NCBI GenBank assembly: GCA_017378975.1
Contig: JAFNXT010000313.1
Coordinates: forward strand, 1 to 5,040
Direction of reading: 5' to 3'
Length of the DNA: 5,040 nt
Source: Oscillospiraceae bacterium
Lineage (GTDB): Bacteria; Bacillota; Clostridia; Oscillospirales; Oscillospiraceae
A program made the position numbers and the translations under genes. This document shows, piece by piece, positions 1 through 5,040 of the stretch. Each line of letters opens with the position of its first letter. The stretch's first letter is position 1. A model generated the notes under the pieces. It had not been told where the DNA came from, made no database searches, and worked only from the letters and a program-made list of their open reading frames with translations.

Positions 1-11
1 ATCTTTGTCAT
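1..11 (-). CDS. 5' end of an unidentified gene (first three codons only)
   Basis: Only ATG ACA AAG and two further bases lie in the window, so the product cannot be named; the protein begins Met-Thr-Lys. The call rests on its upstream signals rather than on coding content. An AGAAGGTG Shine-Dalgarno sequence at 26-19 sits seven bases before the ATG, and a SigA-type promoter with a perfect TATAAT lies about 35 bases upstream. The predicted leader is only about 28 nt, which leaves no room for a riboswitch. The gene has the same orientation as the sipL-like gene but its own promoter, so it is probably a separate transcription unit that may also receive read-through from sipL. Confidence 0.6.
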
Positions 12-18
12 TTTGAAA

Positions 19-26
19 CACCTTCT
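19..26 (-). promoter_or_regulatory. Ribosome-binding site of the leftward partial gene
   Basis: AGAAGGTG on the minus strand has one mismatch to AGGAGGTG. It is followed by the seven-base spacer TTTCAAA and then the ATG at 11-9. It is the main reason for calling a gene start at the window edge. Confidence 0.6.
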
Positions 27-45
27 GTTCAGAATTATCTATATG

Positions 46-74
46 ATTATACCACGCCCCGACCGCCGAAACAA
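46..74 (-). promoter_or_regulatory. SigA-type promoter for the leftward partial gene
   Basis: On the minus strand the -35 is TTGTTT (74-69), the spacer is exactly 17 bp, and the -10 is a perfect TATAAT (51-46) preceded by TGG, an extended -10 element. Transcription should start near 39-40, giving a leader of about 28 nt before the ATG at 11. A tandem pair of Spo0A-like boxes (100-116) lies 26 to 42 bp upstream of the -35, roughly -60 to -77 from the start point. The -10 and spacing are seen directly; control by Spo0A is inferred. Confidence 0.7.
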
Positions 75-99
75 GCCCTATCTTCCAAGCTTTCCATCC

Positions 100-116
100 T
101 TCGACAAATTTCGCCC
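100..116 (-). promoter_or_regulatory. Putative tandem Spo0A boxes between two divergent promoters
   Basis: TGTCGAA at 106-100 on the minus strand matches the established Spo0A box core TGNCGAA exactly. GGGCGAA at 116-110 matches the same core except at its first base. Three bases separate the two, so they repeat every 10 bp, one helical turn, which is the phasing of tandem 0A boxes bound by a Spo0A dimer. They lie between the leftward SigA-type promoter (46-74) and the rightward extended -10 (135-143). A single 7-mer can occur by chance; the phased second copy and the sporulation gene next door raise the odds. Confidence 0.4.
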
Positions 117-134
117 TATTTTGCAGACCGACTG

Positions 135-143
135 TGCTATACT
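135..143 (+). promoter_or_regulatory. Extended -10 promoter for a putative small RNA
   Basis: TGCTATACT on the plus strand reads as an extended -10 (TG at 135-136, TATACT at 138-143). No recognisable -35 lies 16 to 18 bp upstream: 115-120 is CCTATT. TTGCAG at 121-126 is only 11 bp from the -10 and too close to serve. A promoter with a good -10 but no -35 often needs an activator, and the Spo0A-like boxes centred near 103 and 113 are suitably placed just upstream. The start point would be near 149-150, the first base of a hairpin. Confidence 0.4.
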
Positions 144-148
144 TTCCC

Positions 149-225
149 CGGTGGATGACATCCCCTGTGCGACGATCCACCGTTGCCGCCGCTCCGTATC
201 TCCCACGGAACGGCGGCTTTTTTCC
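149..225 (+). ncRNA. Putative small RNA, about 75 nt, two hairpins
   Basis: Three elements line up on the plus strand: an extended -10 ending at 143, a perfect 8-bp stem (149-156 with 175-182) around an 18-base loop, and an intrinsic terminator (185-223). The transcript would run from about 149 to 223-225 and contain little except the two hairpins. No plus-strand gene in the window could own this terminator: the flanking genes are both on the minus strand. Both loops are rich in C, with TCCCC at 161-165 and TCTCCC at 199-204, a trait of Firmicute small RNAs that pair with G-rich Shine-Dalgarno sites. I do not recognise the family; it does not match the fluoride, guanidine-II or ZTP riboswitch patterns I recall. 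The RNA ends just before the 3' end of the sipL-like gene, so read-through of that gene would make its antisense. Confidence 0.4.
185..223 (+). terminator. Intrinsic terminator, plus-strand orientation
   Basis: GCCGCCG (185-191) pairs with CGGCGGC (211-217). After one C-A mismatch, TCCGT (193-197) pairs with ACGGA (205-209), leaving a seven-base loop, ATCTCCC. Six Ts follow immediately at 218-223. On the minus strand the hairpin is followed by AACGG instead of a T-run, so although it lies directly after the sipL-like stop codon it should be a weak terminator for that gene. The orientation implies rightward transcription from within 1-185. Confidence 0.75.
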
Positions 226-228
226 ATA

Positions 229-1731
229 TCAGGAGCAGACCGGGATCAGGAGCATCCGGCCATCCAGGGGTTCCTCTGTGATCCCGTTGGCCTTTCGGAT
301 CGCATCCACCGTGGACCCACAGCCCTTTGCCAGCTCCCACAGGCTCTGACCGCCGGACCTGCGCAAGATCACCGACGGGCGATCACCTCCCCGCTCCAGC
401 GCCTGACCCGGCACCGCCGAACAAAGCATAGCGACTCCCCTCTGAGACTGGGCAGAGGTCCCCAGTACCAGCTCCTGCCGAGCCTGGATCTTTCCATCCA
501 CCACCGACACCGTGGGCCGTGACTGCTCCATCAGCTCCGCTGTGACAGCCGCTGTTCCCGCCACCGGAAGCTCCACCACCTGGCTCCAGAGGCCGGATGC
601 ACCCTGTAACTTCCCCTCCGTATCCAGATAAAGGGCCCATGTGGTACCGGACAGCTCCATCTCCACCAGATCACCTGCCCGATGGAGCTTCGGCTGGGCC
701 CCCTCCGTCCATACATCCACCACACGGGCCACATCATTCCCAAGCACCGTCTGGGTACATACCGTCTCCACACCGCTGTCGAGCATCATGGGCAGTTCCA
801 GTTCCCGGGACCGGATCTCCAGCTCCCGTCCGGGGCAGTAGGCATCCTCCGCCACCTCCAAAAGGATCCGGTCATGTACCACATATTGTCCCAGCAGACC
901 GCATTTGAGCTGGACGCCGCCCTCCTGAAGCTCCGCCGACAGATCTGTCACCGCCATGGTCAGGCCTAAGGTCGCCTCCTGCTCATAGTCCCGGTCCAGA
1001 TCCGAGAACTGGGCGAAGGGCACCGACAGTTCCATCGGGAACAGCGTCCCTTCCCCATCCTCGCACATAAGCTGGAGCTTCGCTTCTCCCCGGAACACAG
1101 CCTTGCCTCCCACCACCTGCGTCTGGGAGGCTCTTGGATCCAGTCTGAAGGCCCGGATCTCTGCTACCTCACCGCTCCCGGCCGGGAAAGGCACCAGCTC
1201 ATCGATCATGAAGGACTTCTCCCCTGCCTCCACCGGCAGGACCGCAGGATAGGTCTTCTTCAAAAGCTGTATCCCATCCTCCATTTCCGACGGTACACAC
1301 ACCTCCGTCTGACAGGGCTCCAGGGCCTCTGCGAAGGCGCTGACCGCCGCCCGGACCATAAGTTTCCTTGCCGACACCGTCCGGGCATCGATGCTCCGCA
1401 GGCTCATGGCGGTGCGGATGGTCCCCTCCCGGTCGGTCTGGGGCATGGGCCATTTGAGTTGCACCGGGATCCACACCTCCACCGTCCGTGGAGCAGACCC
1501 GTCCGCCGGTGCGTACATGACCCACGCCATGACCCCACCGGAAACCCCCACCTCTTCTCTCATCCATTCCTTGCTCCTGAGGATGCACTGCCCCCGGACA
1601 CACAGGATGTTGCCCACATCCGGCAGATCTTCCCCCAGCCGGACCTCCTGGGTCTGTTCACGCTCCTGTACCTGCCAAAGATCTCTTTTCAAATGGCGGA
1701 TGCTCCGCTCTTCGAACCGGTGTTCCATCAT
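229..1731 (-). CDS. sipL: SipL-like spore morphogenesis protein (DUF3794/SPOCS repeats plus LysM)
   Basis: This 500-residue protein has no signal peptide or membrane segment. Residues 455-498 form a LysM module (SLWELAKGCGSTVDAIRKAN, then a final LLIP). The rest resembles the beta-rich DUF3794/SPOCS repeats: one copy around 30-140, a second around 165-300, and a third, weaker one around 310-440, with recurring stretches such as VEVWIPVQ, MELSVPFAQF and LELP. In Clostridioides difficile, SipL has this architecture and a similar length. It binds the ATPase SpoIVA through its LysM domain to anchor the coat on the forespore. The start is ATG at 1731, or the adjacent ATG at 1728; AAGGAG at 1743-1738 lies six bases before the first. 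The gene follows a 60-bp gap after a small membrane-protein ORF. I saw no convincing SigE promoter in that gap. Family assignment is strong; function in this organism is inferred. Confidence 0.85.
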   Translation of the reverse strand: MMEHRFEERSIRHLKRDLWQVQEREQTQEVRLGEDLPDVGNILCVRGQCILRSKEWMREEVGVSGGVMAWVMYAPADGSAPRTVEVWIPVQLKWPMPQTDREGTIRTAMSLRSIDARTVSARKLMVRAAVSAFAEALEPCQTEVCVPSEMEDGIQLLKKTYPAVLPVEAGEKSFMIDELVPFPAGSGEVAEIRAFRLDPRASQTQVVGGKAVFRGEAKLQLMCEDGEGTLFPMELSVPFAQFSDLDRDYEQEATLGLTMAVTDLSAELQEGGVQLKCGLLGQYVVHDRILLEVAEDAYCPGRELEIRSRELELPMMLDSGVETVCTQTVLGNDVARVVDVWTEGAQPKLHRAGDLVEMELSGTTWALYLDTEGKLQGASGLWSQVVELPVAGTAAVTAELMEQSRPTVSVVDGKIQARQELVLGTSAQSQRGVAMLCSAVPGQALERGGDRPSVILRRSGGQSLWELAKGCGSTVDAIRKANGITEEPLDGRMLLIPVCS

Positions 1732-1737
1732 GATCCA

Positions 1738-1743
1738 CTCCTT
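1738..1743 (-). promoter_or_regulatory. Ribosome-binding site of the sipL-like gene
   Basis: AAGGAG on the minus strand is six bases before the ATG at 1731 and nine before the second ATG at 1728. The shorter spacing favours the upstream start, giving a Met-Met N-terminus. Confidence 0.6.
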
Positions 1744-1791
1744 ATCCCACGGTATGCTATATCCTATTCAACGAAGGACAAGTTTATGCCT

Positions 1792-1941
1792 TCATTTCTT
1801 CACCATCGTCAGAACACCGCATCCCAGCAAACAGATCCCAAAGCATATCTGCCAGAAGGAAGACTCCATCCAGCATCCCAACAGGAGGCCAAGCCCTGCC
1901 CCAAGCATCAGCACGCCCCGCAACTGTTCTCTCCGGCACAT
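1792..1941 (-). CDS. Small two-helix membrane protein, 49 residues, unknown function
   Basis: The minus strand between the PBP and sipL-like genes carries ATG (1941-1939) to TGA (1794-1792). The product has a basic N-terminus (CRREQLR), a hydrophobic helix at about residues 9-24, a short turn (MESS), a second hydrophobic helix at about 29-47, and a Lys-Lys end. This predicts a hairpin membrane protein. The first helix has Gly at 14, 16, 18 and 22. The second has Cys at 33, 37 and 41, four residues apart, so on one helix face; Cys 2 and 23 are the others. AGGGGGTG (1954-1947) is a good Shine-Dalgarno match five bases before the ATG, but lies inside the terminator hairpin of the upstream PBP gene. 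I do not recognise a family. Orderly membrane topology and start signals support a real gene; it is short enough that chance remains possible. Confidence 0.5.
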   Translation of the reverse strand: MCRREQLRGVLMLGAGLGLLLGCWMESSFWQICFGICLLGCGVLTMVKK

Positions 1942-1979
1942 AAAAACACCCCCTGCATAAAGCTATGCAGAGGGTGTTT
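1942..1979 (-). terminator. Intrinsic terminator after the PBP gene, overlapping a start signal
   Basis: Bases 1979-1964 pair with 1959-1944 in a 16-position stem with one mismatch (1971 with 1952), closed by a four-base GCTT loop, and followed on the minus strand by TTTTT (1946-1942, partly inside the stem). It begins five bases after the PBP stop codon. The plus-strand side has only TTT then CATATT, so it is mainly a minus-strand terminator. Its 3' arm contains AGGGGGTG (1954-1947), the ribosome-binding site of the following 49-codon ORF, so any transcript that reads through would carry that site base-paired. Confidence 0.75.
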
Positions 1980-1983
1980 CATA

Positions 1984-3345
1984 TTATGACAGGACCTCCC
2001 GACAGACCTCAAGCACACTGGAGATCACGGGAACACAGGCCTGCCGGCCATAGCCGCCTTCCTCCACGATCACGATGAAGCTCAGAGGCAGATCCTCATC
2101 CGCCACGAAGCCGGTGAAGAGCGCATTGGAAGCCTTGTTGTCCGACTGGGCAGTACCGGACTTGGCACATACCGTGAGGTCCGGGAAATTCTCCGCGCCA
2201 TACTTCTCTACCACGGCGCAACGCATCATCTCCCGCAAAGCCTTGGCGGTCTGCTCGGACATGATCCGTTCTCCTTTTTGCGTGGAAGCCTCATAGGTCA
2301 CATCCGTGCCGCAGGTGACCTTCGAGACGATATGAGGCTTGGCCGCAACACCGCCGTTGGCGATGGCTCCCACGAAGGTCAGATAGGCGCAGGGCACGAT
2401 CTGGTCCCGATGCTGACCGATGCCGGCCCACGCGATCTGGTCCGGACCCGCGTCCTCCACCGTGAAATTGCCGGAAGCGGTCGTGACCCCATCGAAGCTT
2501 ACCCGTTCCGTGACCTTGTATTTACGGACGTATCGCTCCAGCGTCTGCGCCCCCAGCCGGTCCACGATACCGGCGAACACACAGTTGCAGGACTGGGCCA
2601 GCGCCTGATCGAAGGACATCTCCCCATGGGCGTACTCGCAGGTCACAGGATCCGTAGGATAGTCATAGGAAGCCGTACACCGGAAGGTCTCTTCCCGGAT
2701 ACCGGGGATCTCCTCCAGCGCCGCGGCGGCGGTCACCAGCTTGAAAATGGAGCCGGGCACATATGCTGACTTCAGAAAACGGTTCATATACACGCCCTCA
2801 TAAGCCTGCGCGTTGTCCTCCCCGATCACAGGAGGATCGTCCGGATCATAGGTAGGCGTGGATACGGCGCACAGGATCTGTCCCGTACGGTGATCGTACA
2901 CCGCCACCGTCCCCTTCCGGTCGCCCATGGCCTCCAAGGCCGCCAACTGGATCCGGGAGGAGAGCGTCAGTTGCGTGACTCCGGCACCGCCGTAGGAATA
3001 CAGCCCATTCACCGGGTCGAACCCGGCCATCTGCTGGGCATAATGGGCCACCGCAGGAGCGCTGATATATCCGTACCGGTCCCCCAGCCAGTGGAGGGTG
3101 GCCTTCCGAAGGGCCTCCAGCTGGGCATAATCCCGACCGTCATTGGTGTCCAGAAGCAGGACACCGTCCCGGTCCGTGACGGTGCCGCAACCGATGTTGG
3201 TCCCGTTATAAACATGGGGACTACCGGGAGTCATGACCCAGCTATCCCCCTTCATGATGCACTCCACCACGAAGAAGCCCAGACCGCCTACCAGAAGCGC
3301 CACCAGCAGGAACATGGCCGCCGAGCGTCTTGCGATCCTGTTCAC
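1984..3345 (-). CDS. Class B penicillin-binding protein (peptidoglycan transpeptidase)
   Basis: From the GTG at 3345 the protein has 453 residues. Residues 9-29 form an N-terminal membrane anchor, so the catalytic domain is outside the membrane, where it cross-links peptidoglycan stem peptides. All three penicillin-binding motifs are intact: SIFK (Ser199 nucleophile, Lys202), SCN (Ser252, Asn254) and KSGT (395-398). The conserved IGQ stretch lies near 309. It is much shorter than B. subtilis PBP2a or SpoVD, close to the actinobacterial PbpA size, and lacks PASTA domains. I chose GTG at 3345 over the ATG at 3360 because GGAGGTG (3358-3352) lies six bases before that GTG, and because the GTG overlaps the upstream stop as GTGA, a typical translational coupling. 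The partner is the overlapping FHA-SEDS polymerase. A terminator follows the stop codon. Confidence 0.9.
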   Translation of the reverse strand: MNRIARRSAAMFLLVALLVGGLGFFVVECIMKGDSWVMTPGSPHVYNGTNIGCGTVTDRDGVLLLDTNDGRDYAQLEALRKATLHWLGDRYGYISAPAVAHYAQQMAGFDPVNGLYSYGGAGVTQLTLSSRIQLAALEAMGDRKGTVAVYDHRTGQILCAVSTPTYDPDDPPVIGEDNAQAYEGVYMNRFLKSAYVPGSIFKLVTAAAALEEIPGIREETFRCTASYDYPTDPVTCEYAHGEMSFDQALAQSCNCVFAGIVDRLGAQTLERYVRKYKVTERVSFDGVTTASGNFTVEDAGPDQIAWAGIGQHRDQIVPCAYLTFVGAIANGGVAAKPHIVSKVTCGTDVTYEASTQKGERIMSEQTAKALREMMRCAVVEKYGAENFPDLTVCAKSGTAQSDNKASNALFTGFVADEDLPLSFIVIVEEGGYGRQACVPVISSVLEVCREVLS

Positions 3346-5040
3346 GAAGCCCACCTCCATTTCCCGGCCCGGACAGCGAAGCTTGCATTCTGCCGGGTAT
3401 CACCGGCCTTGATGAATGCCAGCAGCCCCCAGGCGCAGATCATACTGGAACCGCCGTTGGATACGAAGGGGAAGGTCACGCCCGTCAGAGGGAGCACGTC
3501 CACCGTACCCAACACATTGAACATGGTCTGCACCACCAGGATCGCGGCGGCGGTGCAGGCACCGATCGTGTAGAACGTACTGCGGCTGACCACAGAGCTA
3601 CGCACCGTGAACAGTGCCAGCGCCACGATCGACAGGACCAACAGCACCGGGATGATCAGTCCCCACTCCTCTGCCAGCGTGGCGAAGACCATATCGCTGT
3701 CCGCGGCGAAGAGGTTCTCCATCCATCCCTTACCCACGCCCAGACCGAACACACCGCCGGAAGCGAGGCACATCAGCGACCGTGTCTGCTGATAGCCGGT
3801 CCCCAGAGGATCTTCCCAGATATGCCGCCAGGAAGCGAACCGCCGAAGCGCATGAGGGGCGATGTTCAGCGCCGTCACACCGGCGAAACCCAGCGCCGTC
3901 ACCGCCAGCGCGATGGTGCCCACGCTGCCGGAACGCAGATAAGCGATCATCAAAAAGGCGCAGAAGAATATCAGCGCCGTACCGAAATCGTTCATCAGAG
4001 CAAGACACCCACAAACGATCATGGTATAGACGATGAACCCGATCAGGTTCCGTTTGTTGAGGATCCGGTCCATGACCGAAGCCCCCACATACACGAAGCA
4101 GACCTTGGCCAGCTCCGAGGGCTGGATCGACACAGGACCGATCACCAGCCAGTTCTTTGCGCCGTAATATTCCTTGCCGAAGACCAGCGTCACCGCCAGC
4201 AGTCCCAGACCGGCCACCGCCGCCACATAGCGCATCTTCTTGGCCCGTTCCAGATCCCGCATGGACCAGCCGACCACCAGAAAGGTCACCACGCCCAGTG
4301 CCAGCGCCACCAACTGCTTCACGCTCTCCGTGGGCTTCACGGTACAGATCGCCGCCATGCCCATGGTACAAAGCAGGAACGCCACGGTCTCCATCTCGAA
4401 GGCCGGTCGCCGGATCACCAGATAAAACAGCAGAAGCGCCCATTGGATCGCAATGATCCCACCGTAGCCCAGCAAGATCGACTCCGAAGCCGGATCGGCT
4501 CCCATCAGAAACCCAAGACAACTGAGCATCTGAAGTACCGTCAGCAAGAGCAGGTTCGCGATGCTCTCCAGCCCCGAAGAAGCTTTCGTCCGCATCTTTG
4601 CCAGCCTGTCCACCTGCTCCTTGGAGATCGGCTGGAAGGCCATGTCCACCCCACCGATGGAGATGTCATCGAAAGCGTCGATCTCACTGATCGAAACACG
4701 CTTCCCATTGACGAACACACCGTTCTTCGAACCGGTATCCGTGATCGTCCAGCTCCCGTCATCATACCGGGTCAATACCGCATGGTTCCGGGACACCGTA
4801 GGCACATCGATCACCACGTCACACCGCTTGTGCTGTCCGATCACGTTCTCCCAGTGAGCGATGGGATATTTCTTCCCCTCTTTCGTCACGAGGAAGCCCC
4901 AGATCTCCGGCTCCGGACGAAACGTCAGGAGCGGCTTACAGCACCGCCAGAGGATGATCACCACCAGCGCCGGTGCCACATAACGAAGCACCGCCAGAAA
5001 CACATTGACATAGGGACTGTCCAACGTGGTCAGAGCATCC
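3342..5040 (-). CDS. FHA-SEDS fusion, FtsW/RodA/SpoVE-family glycan polymerase (5' end outside window)
   Basis: Residues here are counted from the in-window TTG at 5024. A membrane segment (about 5-27) is followed by a cytoplasmic FHA domain (about 55-130) with SRNH at 78-81 and two Asn-Gly pairs at 101 and 106. A multi-span SEDS domain (about 152-540) follows. SEDS hallmarks are QPSELAK (301-307), NDFGTA (345-350), the large outer loop with GYQQTRSLMCLASGG (410-424), Asp444 at the position of the catalytic aspartate, and FPFVSNGGSS (518-527). The family polymerises lipid II into glycan strands together with a class B PBP, which is the next gene here. The TTG has no ribosome-binding site, and the frame stays open to the edge, reading Asp-Ala-Leu-Thr-Thr before it. 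Base 5040 gives the G expected if an ATG straddles the edge, so the protein is probably about 566 residues. The sequence does not tell FtsW-like from RodA- or SpoVE-like roles. Confidence 0.9.
   Translation of the reverse strand, partial: DALTTLDSPYVNVFLAVLRYVAPALVVIILWRCCKPLLTFRPEPEIWGFLVTKEGKKYPIAHWENVIGQHKRCDVVIDVPTVSRNHAVLTRYDDGSWTITDTGSKNGVFVNGKRVSISEIDAFDDISIGGVDMAFQPISKEQVDRLAKMRTKASSGLESIANLLLLTVLQMLSCLGFLMGADPASESILLGYGGIIAIQWALLLFYLVIRRPAFEMETVAFLLCTMGMAAICTVKPTESVKQLVALALGVVTFLVVGWSMRDLERAKKMRYVAAVAGLGLLAVTLVFGKEYYGAKNWLVIGPVSIQPSELAKVCFVYVGASVMDRILNKRNLIGFIVYTMIVCGCLALMNDFGTALIFFCAFLMIAYLRSGSVGTIALAVTALGFAGVTALNIAPHALRRFASWRHIWEDPLGTGYQQTRSLMCLASGGVFGLGVGKGWMENLFAADSDMVFATLAEEWGLIIPVLLVLSIVALALFTVRSSVVSRSTFYTIGACTAAAILVVQTMFNVLGTVDVLPLTGVTFPFVSNGGSSMICAWGLLAFIKAGDTRQNASFAVRAGKWRWAS
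3352..3358 (-). promoter_or_regulatory. Ribosome-binding site that sets the PBP start
   Basis: GGAGGTG on the minus strand lies inside the last codons of the SEDS gene and six bases before the GTG at 3345. The alternative ATG at 3360 overlaps this site and has only weak CGGG upstream, so the five extra residues of the longer reading are probably not translated. Confidence 0.75.

Noticed and set aside
149..223. The two hairpins as a riboswitch for the leftward gene
   Set aside because: That gene's promoter (46-74) lies downstream of the hairpins on the minus strand, so they are not in its leader, and the terminator's T-run is on the plus strand.
13..522. Plus-strand open frame of 169 codons crossing the left intergenic region
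   Set aside because: It runs through the small-RNA hairpins and terminator and then antisense to the well-supported sipL-like gene. Its product is a Pro/Arg/His-rich shadow with no domain, and no ribosome-binding site was seen.
1749..1781. Possible sporulation or SigA promoter before the sipL-like gene
   Set aside because: CATACC at 1756-1751 resembles a SigE/SigK -10, but nothing like a SigE -35 lies 13-15 bp upstream. TTGTCC at 1781-1776 pairs only with poor -10 matches (AGCATA at 17 bp, TAGCAT at 16 bp).
1391..1989. Overlapping plus-strand open frames of 176-189 codons at the 5' end of the sipL-like gene
   Set aside because: They are antisense to the sipL-like gene and the 49-codon ORF, have low-complexity His/Pro/Ser-rich products and no start signals.
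2890..3573. Plus-strand open frame of 227 codons opposite the PBP and SEDS genes
   Set aside because: The opposite strand carries two recognisable enzymes with intact catalytic motifs; this frame is a product of high GC content.
5030..5038. ATGCTCTGA at the right edge as the end of an upstream gene
   Set aside because: It is only two codons and a stop in the window, in a different frame from the SEDS gene, whose own frame stays open to the edge. Nothing supports it as coding.

Overview
The window looks like part of a spore-forming, GC-rich member of the Clostridia; an Oscillospiraceae-type genome is my inference. The basis is a SipL-like spore protein with paired DUF3794-type repeats and a C-terminal LysM, a SEDS protein fused to an FHA domain, and Shine-Dalgarno sites of the AGGAGG type. 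Every protein gene I can support is on the minus strand, so the window is best read from its right end to its left.

Region 3342-5040 holds an FHA-SEDS (FtsW/RodA/SpoVE family) glycan polymerase gene that runs off the right edge. It overlaps by four bases (GTGA) a short class B penicillin-binding protein, 1984-3345. Together they form a polymerase/transpeptidase pair for septal or side-wall peptidoglycan synthesis, with an FHA domain that may link it to Ser/Thr phosphorylation. A strong hairpin with a U-run follows the PBP stop codon.

Region 1732-1983 is not empty. An unlisted 49-codon ORF (1792-1941) encodes a small two-helix membrane protein, and its ribosome-binding site is the 3' arm of the terminator hairpin. 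Next comes the SipL-like gene (229-1731), a coat/cortex morphogenesis protein expected to act with SpoIVA at the forespore surface.

Region 1-228 is a compact regulatory hub. On the minus strand a good SigA-type promoter (TTGTTT, 17 bp, TATAAT) and a Shine-Dalgarno site lead to an ATG at 11-9, the first codons of a gene that continues past the left edge. On the plus strand an extended -10 without a -35 precedes two hairpins, the second a textbook intrinsic terminator with six Ts. This predicts a small RNA of about 75 nt convergent with sipL. Between the two promoters lie a perfect Spo0A box and an imperfect tandem copy one helical turn away, suggesting that the small RNA, the leftward gene or both are tied to sporulation entry. 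The small RNA, its possible Spo0A control and the hairpin-embedded start of the 49-residue protein are the most novel parts of the window; all are inferences from sequence alone.
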